Assembly (NCBI RefSeq): GCF_900142715.1
Contig: NZ_FRBX01000008.1
Span: 62,001-126,000 of the forward strand
Length of the DNA: 64,000 nucleotides
Reading direction: 5' to 3'
Origin: Flavobacterium pectinovorum
GTDB lineage: Bacteria > Bacteroidota > Bacteroidia > Flavobacteriales > Flavobacteriaceae
A program made the position numbers and the translations under genes. The notes under the pieces were generated by a model that saw nothing but the letters and a program-made list of their open reading frames with translations, made no database searches and was not told the origin of the DNA. Positions 9,043 to 17,683 of this stretch are shown here, one piece after another. The number at the start of each line of letters is the position of its first letter. Positions within the stretch are counted from its first letter, which is position 1.

Positions 9043-9645
9043 CTAATTTAATCCCAGTTTTTTCTTTTTTCCGAATAATAAAAACAGCACATTTTTTATT
9101 TTTTCTTCAAGAGAAGTACGTAAAATAGAGAAGGCTTTCGTGATTTGAGCTTCGACTGTTTTTACAGAGACGTCAAGATGTTCGGCAATCTCTATATTGG
9201 TCAAACCTTCTTTTTTACTTAAAATAAATACTTCTTTGCATTTTGGCGGCAAGTTTTGGATTTCTTTATTTACAACATTTAAAACACGCTGAAATGATTC
9301 TGAATCATCTTCAAAAACAATGGAATTTAAAGCATCATAATACGATTTTTCCAGAGAAAACAACGATTGGTTTTTTCTGTACAAATCAATAAATTCATTG
9401 TAAACCAATTTATAAAGAAAACTTTTAAGGGCATGATCTGATTTTAATCTGGTGCGCTGTTCCCAAACTTTTATAAAAACATTTTGCACGATATCTTCGG
9501 CGCTGTAAATGTTTTTTACCAAACTGTTTGCATAAACGCAAAGTTTATGATGATAAGTATCGATTAAATACGAGTACGCTTTTTCATCTCCGTTTCTCAG
9601 AGCTTCAATCAGCAAGTTGTTATCGTTATAATCATCATTTTTCAT
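9043..9645 (-). CDS. ECF RNA polymerase sigma factor (FecI-like), SusCD locus
   Basis: This is a sigma-70 ECF factor of 200 residues. Region 2 lies about residues 14-85 (YSAEDIVQNVFIKVWEQ), and region 4 about 125-185 (LPPKCKEVFILSKKEGLTNIEIAEHLDVSV, with its helix-turn-helix). It is transcribed away from the FecR/SusC/SusD genes that begin at 9925, with a 279-base spacer between the two units. In this arrangement the FecR at 9925 would bind this sigma, and the STN domain of the SusC at 11331 would signal ligand capture. The likely target promoter is that of the SusCD operon. Confidence 0.94.
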   Translation of the reverse strand: MKNDDYNDNNLLIEALRNGDEKAYSYLIDTYHHKLCVYANSLVKNIYSAEDIVQNVFIKVWEQRTRLKSDHALKSFLYKLVYNEFIDLYRKNQSLFSLEKSYYDALNSIVFEDDSESFQRVLNVVNKEIQNLPPKCKEVFILSKKEGLTNIEIAEHLDVSVKTVEAQITKAFSILRTSLEEKIKNVLFLLFGKKKKLGLN

Positions 9646-9924
9646 AGAAACAAATATATAAATTAATGGGTTTTAGGATTCATTTAGTAGCTTAATTTCG
9701 CTCAGAATCGGTGTTTTACCATTTTTTACTTGAATTTTATTACAAATAAAAAGGAGCAAAAAAGCAAAGATAAATCATTTACCTGATTATTTCTATTGAA
9801 TTAGTATAGTTTTATTGCGAGAAAAGACTTGTGAAAAACATAAAATTTATCAAAATGAAAAAAACTTTATCAAATTGTTAGGGTTTTGTTTTTTGGCTTC
9901 GTAATAATATTAAAAATAACTAAA

Positions 9925-11076
9925 ATGACAGTGAAAAAGTCAGAACGATTAATTGTAAAATACATCACCAACCAGGCCGATCAAAAAGAAATTGAAAAGT
10001 TAACAAAGTGGCTTGAAAAGGACGAGAACAAAATCACATTTAAAGAGTTTGTAAAAACAAATTATGCCGTTGATAAAGTCATGTACACTTTTGATTCTAC
10101 GGAAGTGAAAAAACAATTATCTGAAAGAATTCAAAGTGAGAAAAGTGTTTTCTATAAAAGAAGATTTTCCTCTTATTATAAATATGCAGCGATATTAATA
10201 TTGGTTCTGGGCAGTTTTTATTTCTATACAAATTCGACTTTATTTCATCATAAAGATAATGTTGTGGTTCCGAGAGAAGATGATATTGTTTTACAATTTG
10301 GTAACGAATCAGAACAAACGATTGATCCGTCTGAAGAGAGAAATGTTACCGATAAATTTGGAAACATAATAGGAAAACAAAGCAAAAGCAAACTGGTTTA
10401 TACAAATACTTTGTCGAGCGGAGAATTGGTTTATAATACTTTGAAGATTCCGTACGGTAAAAAGTTTGAAGTTCAATTATCTGACGGAACTATTGTGCAT
10501 TTAAACTCAGGAACATCGTTGCGATATCCGGTTCAGTTTATCAAAAATAAAGGCCGACAAGTTTTTCTAACCGGCGAAGCTTATTTTGAAGTTGCCAAAG
10601 ATAAAGCGCATCCGTTTACGGTAAATACACAAGAAGTTGATGTGGAAGTTTTGGGAACTAAATTCAACGTGAATTCGTATACAGAAGATACAAGCACCGA
10701 TATTGTGTTGGTTGAAGGTAAGGTTTCGCTTTATAAAGGTCAAAAAACAAACGACAATCAGGTTTATTTAACTCCGGGATTAAAAGGAACGAATGTAAAA
10801 GGACAATCGACAATTACAAAAGCAGAAGTAAATACAGATTATTATACTGCGTGGGTAAAAGGAAGTTTAGTATTTAAAAATGAATCTTTTGCGTCGATCA
10901 TTAAAAAACTTGAACGTAATTACAATGTAACTTTCATCAACAGAAATAAAGCTTTAGGAAAAGAAATTTTTAATGCCCGTTTTGATAATGAACCTATAGA
11001 AGTGGTTTTAAAATATTTCAGCGACAGTTATGCTATTGATTATAAGATTGATGAAGATGAGATTGTGATTAGGTAG
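9925..11076 (+). CDS. FecR family anti-sigma factor
   Basis: This is an inner-membrane signal-transfer protein of 383 residues. The cytoplasmic N-terminal part (about 1-80) carries the sigma-binding region (KLTKWLEKDENK). One membrane helix follows at about residues 85-102. The periplasmic FecR domain is at roughly 175-275 (VQLSDGTIVHLNSGTSLRYP, then GEAYFEVAKDKAHPF), and the C-terminal DUF4974 domain at about 315-383. I start it at the ATG at 9925, since the upstream in-frame ATG at 9886 adds a stretch not found in the family. It should pass the signal from the STN domain of the downstream SusC to the divergent sigma factor. Confidence 0.93.
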   Translation: MTVKKSERLIVKYITNQADQKEIEKLTKWLEKDENKITFKEFVKTNYAVDKVMYTFDSTEVKKQLSERIQSEKSVFYKRRFSSYYKYAAILILVLGSFYFYTNSTLFHHKDNVVVPREDDIVLQFGNESEQTIDPSEERNVTDKFGNIIGKQSKSKLVYTNTLSSGELVYNTLKIPYGKKFEVQLSDGTIVHLNSGTSLRYPVQFIKNKGRQVFLTGEAYFEVAKDKAHPFTVNTQEVDVEVLGTKFNVNSYTEDTSTDIVLVEGKVSLYKGQKTNDNQVYLTPGLKGTNVKGQSTITKAEVNTDYYTAWVKGSLVFKNESFASIIKKLERNYNVTFINRNKALGKEIFNARFDNEPIEVVLKYFSDSYAIDYKIDEDEIVIR

Positions 11077-11089
11077 TTTGGTTAAGAGG

Positions 11090-11200
11090 AAAGAAGCAAG
11101 AAGCAAGAGAATAGAAAATAGAATATAGAAAATAGAATTAATACAGAATCTAAAATCTAAAATCAACAATCTAAAATTAAATAAGAATCTAAAATTTAAA
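11090..11200. repeat. Low-complexity repeat tract between fecR and susC
   Basis: This A-rich stretch is made of short direct repeats, first 'AGAAGCAAGA' and 'ATAGAAAATAGAAT' units, then 'AATCTAAAAT' units. Nothing here looks coding. It lies in the leader before the susC gene, so it may form part of a long untranslated region. Confidence 0.6.
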
Positions 11201-11330
11201 AACGCCTATGAAGCAAAAATCCCGCTAAAAGGATCGTGTTTAAAAAAGAACCGGAAAATGCGCCAACATTTTCCGGTAGATAAAATGCGATCAGTTAATT
11301 AACCAACCACACTAAAAAACATTTAAAAGT

Positions 11331-14300
11331 ATGAAAAAACTCTTGAACAAAATTAGGTTTGATAAGCCTTTTTTGAAATTTGATTTGAAAATGAAATTGA
11401 CTACAATATTTTTATTGACCACTTTATCTGTAATGCACGCTGGGGTATCGTACTCCCAAAAAGCGAAGATTTCTTTCAATGCAAACAATATGACTGTTGC
11501 AAAAGTGATTGAAAAGCTTGAGTATACTACAGATTACAGATTTGTTTACAATGTTAGATCTGTTGATCTCGATCGAATGATAGACATTAGTCTAACAAAT
11601 GTTTCGATGGAAAATATTTTGAGCGTAATTTTTAATAATACGGGAACGGATTTTAAAATTTCGGGATCTCATATTGTTCTAAGTGCCAAAAAAGCACCGG
11701 AAGAAACCAAACCCAAACCAGTTGTAAATGAAGCTCAGGATTTTATCGTAAAAGGTAGAGTTACGGACGAAAAAGGAATGCCTTTAGTAGGTGCCGCGAT
11801 TTCTGATAACGGTTCGGGAAGAGGTGTGCAGACTGATTTTAATGGTGAATATCAGATTATTGCTGTAAGCAGTGAAACTACTCTGGCTTTTGCCTATTTA
11901 GGATTTGAGAGACAGGAAATTAAAGTTGGGGGTAGAAATGTTATAAATGTTGTTTTGAAGGAAGATGTTCTGGAATTAGAAGGTCTTGTTTTAAAAACAG
12001 GTTATCAGGACATTAGTGCCGAGAAAGCGACAGGATCTTTTTCTAGTTTAAAAGCAAAGGATTTTCAGGAGCAGCGTTTAAGTAGTTTAGACAACATTTT
12101 GGAAGGACGTATCGTTGGATATCAAAATGGAAAAATTCGTGGTACAACTACTATGACCGGTACAAGTACACCTTTATATGTTATTGATGGATTTCCGGTA
12201 GAGAATACAAAATTAACTCCGTATGCTACTATAGAAGAAAATTTGCCTAATCTGAATTTAGAAGATATCGAATCGATTACGGTTTTAAAAGATGCAGCAG
12301 CTTCTTCTATCTATGGTGCCCGTGCAGCTAATGGAGTTGTGGTAATTACAACTAAAAAAGCAAAAGCAGGAAAAACAAATATTTCATTTTCAAGTAATTT
12401 AACAATTACTCCTTATAGAAATTATACAGGAAACCTAACAGATTCTGCAGATATTATAGGATTAGAAAGAGGATGGGCAGATGGAAACCCTAATTTGAAA
12501 ACGGCTAATGCAAGTACTTATTCACAATCATTGCTTAATAATGCTGTATTTACAAGTTTAGGAATGCAGACTATTTTAAATGGTTATGCAGGAAATATTT
12601 CGCAAACAGAAATGAACGGTCGTTTGGATCAGCTTGGCTCTCAAGGTTATAGATATTATGATGATGTAGCTAAATATGCTAAACGTGATCAATATTTTTT
12701 ACAGCACAATCTTAGTTTAGGCAAAGCTACAGAAACAAATACTTTTAATGCTTCTTTGACGTACAAAAGCAATCAGTTTGAAGATATGTATTCTGAAAAT
12801 GAAACAGTTGGTCTTAACTTAAAAAACTCAACTGAAATTAACAGCTGGCTTTCTTTGGATTTAGGATCTTATACCAATTTTGGAAAAGGTGATACGCAGA
12901 GTTATCTGCCTACAAATCCAGCTTCTGTTTCAAATAATCCTGGTTATAAATATATGCCATACAATCAGTTAGTTAATGACGATGGAACTAATTTTGTTTC
13001 TACACCAGAATCTCGCTACAATGCTTTTACGCTAAATTCTATCAAAAACTATGGTCTTTATGATATGAACATTACGCCAATGGATGAGCTGGGAAGAAAT
13101 CTTACAGAAAGTAAAAATTTCCTAAACCGAACATTTGCCAAGTTTAATGTAAAATTCAGTAATGCATTTACTTATAATACCATGTTTCAATACGAATTTG
13201 GTTCAGATCGTGCCAACCAGTTATTTGATAAAGACTCATATTACGTAAGAAGTATGGTAAATAGTATGGTGACAATTGCCAATAACAAAGCAGTTTATAA
13301 TTTGCCTTACGGAGATATTATAAAAAATACAGAGCAAATTACAAATGCTTATAATTTCCGTCAACAGTTAAATTTCAATAAAACTTTTAACGAAAAGCAT
13401 GATGTATCTGCTATTGCAGGTATGGAAATTCGTCACACTAAGCTACAATTCAATACTAATACACGTTATGGTTATGATGCCCAAACTTTAGGTTTTGCAC
13501 CGGTAAATCAGGCAGATCTTCTTAAAGTATACGGAAGCGTTTTTGGAGGATCTATGATACAAGACGATTTTTCATTAGAAAAAGAATTATTAAACCGTTA
13601 CGTTTCTGTTTATGGAACAGGAGGTTATACTTATGATAAAAAGTATTCATTATCAGGAAGTTTAAGATGGGACCGTTCTAATCTTTGGGGAACCGACAGC
13701 GAATATCAAAATAAGCCTACATGGTCTGCCGGAGCCGGATGGAATATCGATAAAGAATCTTTCTTTACTGCTTCATGGGTAGACGCACTTAAAGTTCGTG
13801 TTTCTTATGGTATTGGTGGAAATATTGCCAAAGATTCTGCACCGTATTTAACAGCTTATTATAATTCTAATCCAAATGTTGGAGGTAATCAGGGAACTGT
13901 TAGCGCAAGACCAAATCCGGAATTATCCTGGGAAAAAACAACTACAACCAATGTTGGTTTGGATTTCTCCTTCTTCAAAAACAGATTAGGAGGAACTTTA
14001 GATTATTATAACAAAAAAGGTGAAAACTTATTAGCAAGCAGCCAGGGAATTCCAACAGAAGGATGGGGATATTCTACTTATAAAATCAATAACGGAGAAA
14101 TGACCAACAAAGGTATCGAAGTTAGTTTAAGAGGAACAATCGTAAAAACACCTTCATTCTCCTGGGACGCGGCTGTTTTATATGCCAATAACAAAAACAA
14201 GGTAGATTATGTAAATGTAAAAGCACCTGTTTATTACCTGCAGTTAGATCATGCTGATTCTTTTCCAAGAGTAGGCACCAACTTTAATTCTATTTATGGC

Positions 14301-14927
14301 TATAAATGGGCAGGATTAAGCAGTACAGGAATTCCGCAAGTTTATGATGCTTCGGGAACAGCAGTAAAATACAATCCGGGACAATTAGAAGCGATTGAAG
14401 ATTATGGTTCAACAGTTCCTACACATAGCGGTTCATTTCATACTTCTGCCAATTATAAGAATTTCTCGCTTTCGGCACTTTTCATTTATGAGTTAGGACA
14501 CAAGGTAAGAAATTCATTTCTTCCAATGCTAAATAATAGTTACAATGGAGCAGCAGGAGGTTACGTAACTGATATTACAGTAGTAAACAATCATATTGCC
14601 GATCGTTGGATGCAGCCTGGTGACGAAGCTTTTACAAATATTCCGAGAGCAGTTTACGAATATGATCCTGAATTTAATTCAGATTCCCGTACTATTTATT
14701 CGTATGCAGATATCAATATTCTGGATGCTTCAAATGTGAGATTAAGCAACATTTCATTAGCGTACCAAATGCCGGCGGCACTTATTAAAAAAGTAAAACT
14801 AGACGGCATACGTTTCAATTTAAACGCAGAAAACGTATATACTTTTGCAAAAAGCAGAGATGCTAAGTTCATTTTAGGCGGTTTCACTTCTCCAAGTTTT
14901 GTTTTAGGCGTAAATGTTAATTTCTAA
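11331..14927 (+). CDS. SusC/RagA family TonB-linked outer membrane protein with STN domain
   Basis: This is a TonB-dependent transporter of 1,198 residues. A long signal sequence ends near residue 43. The STN (secretin/TonB N-terminal) domain follows at about 45-115, which marks it as a sensor that talks to FecR. Next is a carboxypeptidase-like regulatory domain at about 138-212 (VKGRVTDEKGMPLVGAAI), then the plug with ESITVLKDAAASSIYGARAA typical of SusC, and a long barrel ending in VNVNF. It works with the SusD lipoprotein encoded 17 bases downstream as the lid and pore of a large-ligand importer. The divergent sigma factor and the FecR next to it complete the regulatory loop. The substrate is not a recognised glycan, as no glycosidase lies nearby; the neighbours are redox and peptidase genes. 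Confidence 0.96.
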   Translation: MKKLLNKIRFDKPFLKFDLKMKLTTIFLLTTLSVMHAGVSYSQKAKISFNANNMTVAKVIEKLEYTTDYRFVYNVRSVDLDRMIDISLTNVSMENILSVIFNNTGTDFKISGSHIVLSAKKAPEETKPKPVVNEAQDFIVKGRVTDEKGMPLVGAAISDNGSGRGVQTDFNGEYQIIAVSSETTLAFAYLGFERQEIKVGGRNVINVVLKEDVLELEGLVLKTGYQDISAEKATGSFSSLKAKDFQEQRLSSLDNILEGRIVGYQNGKIRGTTTMTGTSTPLYVIDGFPVENTKLTPYATIEENLPNLNLEDIESITVLKDAAASSIYGARAANGVVVITTKKAKAGKTNISFSSNLTITPYRNYTGNLTDSADIIGLERGWADGNPNLKTANASTYSQSLLNNAVFTSLGMQTILNGYAGNISQTEMNGRLDQLGSQGYRYYDDVAKYAKRDQYFLQHNLSLGKATETNTFNASLTYKSNQFEDMYSENETVGLNLKNSTEINSWLSLDLGSYTNFGKGDTQSYLPTNPASVSNNPGYKYMPYNQLVNDDGTNFVSTPESRYNAFTLNSIKNYGLYDMNITPMDELGRNLTESKNFLNRTFAKFNVKFSNAFTYNTMFQYEFGSDRANQLFDKDSYYVRSMVNSMVTIANNKAVYNLPYGDIIKNTEQITNAYNFRQQLNFNKTFNEKHDVSAIAGMEIRHTKLQFNTNTRYGYDAQTLGFAPVNQADLLKVYGSVFGGSMIQDDFSLEKELLNRYVSVYGTGGYTYDKKYSLSGSLRWDRSNLWGTDSEYQNKPTWSAGAGWNIDKESFFTASWVDALKVRVSYGIGGNIAKDSAPYLTAYYNSNPNVGGNQGTVSARPNPELSWEKTTTTNVGLDFSFFKNRLGGTLDYYNKKGENLLASSQGIPTEGWGYSTYKINNGEMTNKGIEVSLRGTIVKTPSFSWDAAVLYANNKNKVDYVNVKAPVYYLQLDHADSFPRVGTNFNSIYGYKWAGLSSTGIPQVYDASGTAVKYNPGQLEAIEDYGSTVPTHSGSFHTSANYKNFSLSALFIYELGHKVRNSFLPMLNNSYNGAAGGYVTDITVVNNHIADRWMQPGDEAFTNIPRAVYEYDPEFNSDSRTIYSYADINILDASNVRLSNISLAYQMPAALIKKVKLDGIRFNLNAENVYTFAKSRDAKFILGGFTSPSFVLGVNVNF

Positions 14928-14944
14928 TTTATAAAGACTAGACG

Positions 14945-16351
14945 ATGAAAAATATATATAAAAAGATAGCGTGTTTATTAGCTTTAGGATTAACATTTGT
15001 CTCTTGCGAAGATTATTTGAGCGATGTTCCAAAAGGATCAAAATCACCAACAACATTAGCAGATTATGAAGCTTTTTTGCGTGACGAATACACCAATCAC
15101 AGAGTTGATATTACCGGAGCTTCACAATTATTAAATGACCAATATGTAACTGTTGCCAACTTAGCAAATTACAGATTGTATAATGCAAATTATATGTGGG
15201 ACGAAAATGCAGATCGTATTGCATTGAAGGTATCAGACGAAACTACTTATTATTCAAGTTATGCCGGAATTTCGACTTTTAATTTAATTATCGAAAATGC
15301 ATTAACTACAACCAAAGCGACCGAAGCAGAACAAAGAATAGTCTGGGCAGAAGCAAAAGTACTGCGTGCCATGAACTATTTTAATCTGGTTAATTTTTAT
15401 GCTGATACTTATGTCGCTTCTACAGCTTCCACAAAATTATCAGTTCCGTTAATAACGAGTGCCAATATTAATGCACCAAACAAACAAGTTACAATTCAGG
15501 AAATGTATGATTTTATTCTGAATGATGTTAAAGATGCATTGCCTTATCTGCCGAAAGTTTCCCAGACAGCTTTACATCCAAATTTGGGTGCCGGTTATGC
15601 GTTTTATGCAAGAGTTTATCTGCAAATGAATAATTATACAGAAGCCCTGAAATATGCAGATTTAGCATTATCAGAAAACAATAAATTATACGACTGGATA
15701 GGTTATTACAATACAAATAAAGCCATTATTGATGCTCCAAATTCGTATACCACTACCATATCTCCAATGGGGTATAATTATGTAGAAAATTATACGTTTC
15801 GTCACGGTACTTTTTCTACTTTAACCACAGAAAACAGTATTCCGGTAGAACGTGCACAGCGTTTTGAAGCTGGAGATGCCAAATTTATCTCTCGCTGGAA
15901 AATTTATACAGTGGGCGCAGAAACGTATTACAGAAGAACCTTATCCGGTGCTTTTAATTTTGGAGGCATCACAACTGTTGAAGTGTATTTGATTAAAGCC
16001 GAATGTCTTGCGCGTGCGGGGCAAATTAGTGAGGCTTTGGATGTTTTAAATACAGTTCGTAAAACGCGTATTCTGCCAGCTTCTTATCAGGATATTTCTA
16101 CTACTGATAAAACTACGGCTTTGAATGCTATTTTTAGAACAAAAAATAACGAACTTAATAACACGCTGATTCCTTTTGCAGATGCACGTCGTTTAAATGC
16201 TGAAGGCGTTTATAAAGTAAGTTACACCAAAACAGCAAACGGAACTACTTACACTTTAGCATCAGATTCTCATTTATGGACAATGCCATTTCCGCTAGGC
16301 GCTACACAAAACCCAGGAAACGGAACGATAACGCAGAATGTAAGTAAGTAG
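14945..16351 (+). CDS. SusD/RagB family nutrient-binding lipoprotein
   Basis: This is a surface lipoprotein of 468 residues. The signal peptide ends at the lipobox Cys in FVSCEDYL (about residue 21). The TPR-like SusD fold is visible in the N-terminal region and in the helical motif AEAKVLRAMNYFNLVNFYAD (about 138-157). The C-terminal part has VEVYLIKAECLARAGQISEALDVLN and a late FADARRLN. It starts 17 bases after the SusC gene, the standard susCD pair. It should cap the SusC pore and bind the substrate at the cell surface. It is followed by palindrome-separated genes for a thioredoxin lipoprotein and a peptidase. Confidence 0.95.
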   Translation: MKNIYKKIACLLALGLTFVSCEDYLSDVPKGSKSPTTLADYEAFLRDEYTNHRVDITGASQLLNDQYVTVANLANYRLYNANYMWDENADRIALKVSDETTYYSSYAGISTFNLIIENALTTTKATEAEQRIVWAEAKVLRAMNYFNLVNFYADTYVASTASTKLSVPLITSANINAPNKQVTIQEMYDFILNDVKDALPYLPKVSQTALHPNLGAGYAFYARVYLQMNNYTEALKYADLALSENNKLYDWIGYYNTNKAIIDAPNSYTTTISPMGYNYVENYTFRHGTFSTLTTENSIPVERAQRFEAGDAKFISRWKIYTVGAETYYRRTLSGAFNFGGITTVEVYLIKAECLARAGQISEALDVLNTVRKTRILPASYQDISTTDKTTALNAIFRTKNNELNNTLIPFADARRLNAEGVYKVSYTKTANGTTYTLASDSHLWTMPFPLGATQNPGNGTITQNVSK

Positions 16352-16365
16352 TATTCAGTTTCAGC

Positions 16366-16398
16366 AACTTTGTCAAAGTTTTAAACTTTGACAAAGTT
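16366..16398. repeat. Palindrome of the AACTTTGnCAAAGTT family (copy 1)
   Basis: Two 16-base arms (AACTTTGTCAAAGTTT and its exact inverse) are separated by a single base. The palindrome lies 14 bases after the susD stop and before the thioredoxin gene. It has no T-tract, so it is more like an mRNA-processing or stabilising hairpin than a terminator. Relatives lie at 17616-17648 and 20487-20501. Confidence 0.8.
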
Positions 16399-16454
16399 CT
16401 CAATCCGGGACTGAAAACCTAGATTAAAAAATAATAAACACAAAAATATCAAAA

Positions 16455-17594
16455 ATGAAAAGTACAATCTTTAAATCAGGATTATTGGCTTTAGCGCTAA
16501 TAACGACAATTTCTTCATGCTCTAAAAAAGAAGAAGGATTTACTATTACCGGTACAATTGCCGGATTAGACAAGGGAACTGTTTATCTGGAAAATACAGA
16601 TGAAAAAGGAAACAAAACAATAGCAGATTCTGCTCAAATCAATAAAGACGGAGCTTTTACCTTTACAGGAAAAGTTTCAGAGCCATTATTACATACTATT
16701 AAATTAAAAGGAGAAGAATATGGTGCTTTTTTTCTTTTAGATAATGAAAGTATAAAAGTTGAAGCCAAAAAAGATTCTATTTTCAAAGCTAAAGTAAGCG
16801 GTGCAGTACAAAACGATATTTACAAATCGTTTTACGATAATGAATTCAAAAAAATACAAAGTATTGCCGGTCCTGTTTACAAATTATCAGATTCTTTAAC
16901 TCAAAACGGAAAAGCAAAACTGACTGCTGAACAACAAACGATGATGGATAAAAAGTGGAAAGATCTTCAAACTTTTGCTGATGGTTTAACCGATAAATTC
17001 ATCAGAAAAAATAAAGATAAAATCGCTGCAGCTTTAGTAATTAATGACCGAATTGTATCATACGGAACTCCGGAACAGGTAAAAACGTATTACGCTGTTT
17101 TATCTCCGGAAGTACAAAAATCAGTTTACGGGAAACAGTTGAAAGAAGCAATCGATCTTAATGATAAAACGGCTGTTGGTGTAACTGCTCCGGAATTTTC
17201 TCAAACAGATGTAAACGGAAAAGTAGTAAAACTTTCAGATTACAAAGGAAAATACGTTTTAGTAGATTTTTGGGCAAGCTGGTGCGGTCCATGTCGAAAA
17301 GAAAATCCAAATGTACTTGTAGCTTACAAAACCTATCATGACAAAGGATTTGATGTTTTAGGCGTTTCTCTGGATGATAAAAAGAAACTTTGGGAAAAAG
17401 CAATTGAAAAAGATGGTTTAACGTGGACTCATGTTTCTGATTTAAAAGGATGGAAGAATGAAGCCGCTGTTTTATATGGCGTAAAATTAGTGCCAACAAA
17501 TTATTTAATTGGACCTGACGGAAAAATCGTTGCCAAAAATCTTAGAGAAGAAGCACTTCAGTCAAAATTGAAAGAAATTTTCAGTAAGTCTTAA
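16455..17594 (+). CDS. TlpA/ResA-like thioredoxin lipoprotein with DUF4369 domain
   Basis: This is a membrane-attached periplasmic thiol-disulfide protein of 379 residues. The lipobox is ISSC (about residue 22). The DUF4369 domain follows at about 28-130 (FTITGTIAGLDKGTVYLEN), then a helical linker. The C-terminal AhpC/TSA-type thioredoxin domain is at about 240-379 with the active site WCGPC (Cys near 276 and 279) and the cis-Pro in KLVPTNYLIG. It follows susD and precedes an M16 peptidase, with DsbD further down, so reducing power for it is encoded in the same locus. It may reduce disulfides in the imported ligand or in peptides; that is inference from its neighbours. Confidence 0.92.
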   Translation: MKSTIFKSGLLALALITTISSCSKKEEGFTITGTIAGLDKGTVYLENTDEKGNKTIADSAQINKDGAFTFTGKVSEPLLHTIKLKGEEYGAFFLLDNESIKVEAKKDSIFKAKVSGAVQNDIYKSFYDNEFKKIQSIAGPVYKLSDSLTQNGKAKLTAEQQTMMDKKWKDLQTFADGLTDKFIRKNKDKIAAALVINDRIVSYGTPEQVKTYYAVLSPEVQKSVYGKQLKEAIDLNDKTAVGVTAPEFSQTDVNGKVVKLSDYKGKYVLVDFWASWCGPCRKENPNVLVAYKTYHDKGFDVLGVSLDDKKKLWEKAIEKDGLTWTHVSDLKGWKNEAAVLYGVKLVPTNYLIGPDGKIVAKNLREEALQSKLKEIFSKS

Positions 17595-17615
17595 ATAATA
17601 CAAAATAAGCAGTTA

Positions 17616-17648
17616 AACTTTCTCAAAGTTTTTAACTTTGAGAAAGTT
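17616..17648. repeat. Palindrome of the AACTTTGnCAAAGTT family (copy 2)
   Basis: Two exact 15-base arms (AACTTTCTCAAAGTT and its inverse) flank a three-base loop. The palindrome lies 21 bases after the thioredoxin stop and 35 bases before the peptidase start. No T-tract follows. The core differs from copy 1 by one base (C for G) with a matching change in the other arm, so pairing is preserved. Confidence 0.8.
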
Positions 17649-17683
17649 ATCTCAATCTAAAAACAACATATCAATCACAAAAA

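Noticed and set aside
9651..9658. TATATTTG on the minus strand as promoter of the second sigma gene
   Set aside because: It matches the -7 consensus but lies so close to the ATG at 9645 that the transcript would have no leader; not enough to call.
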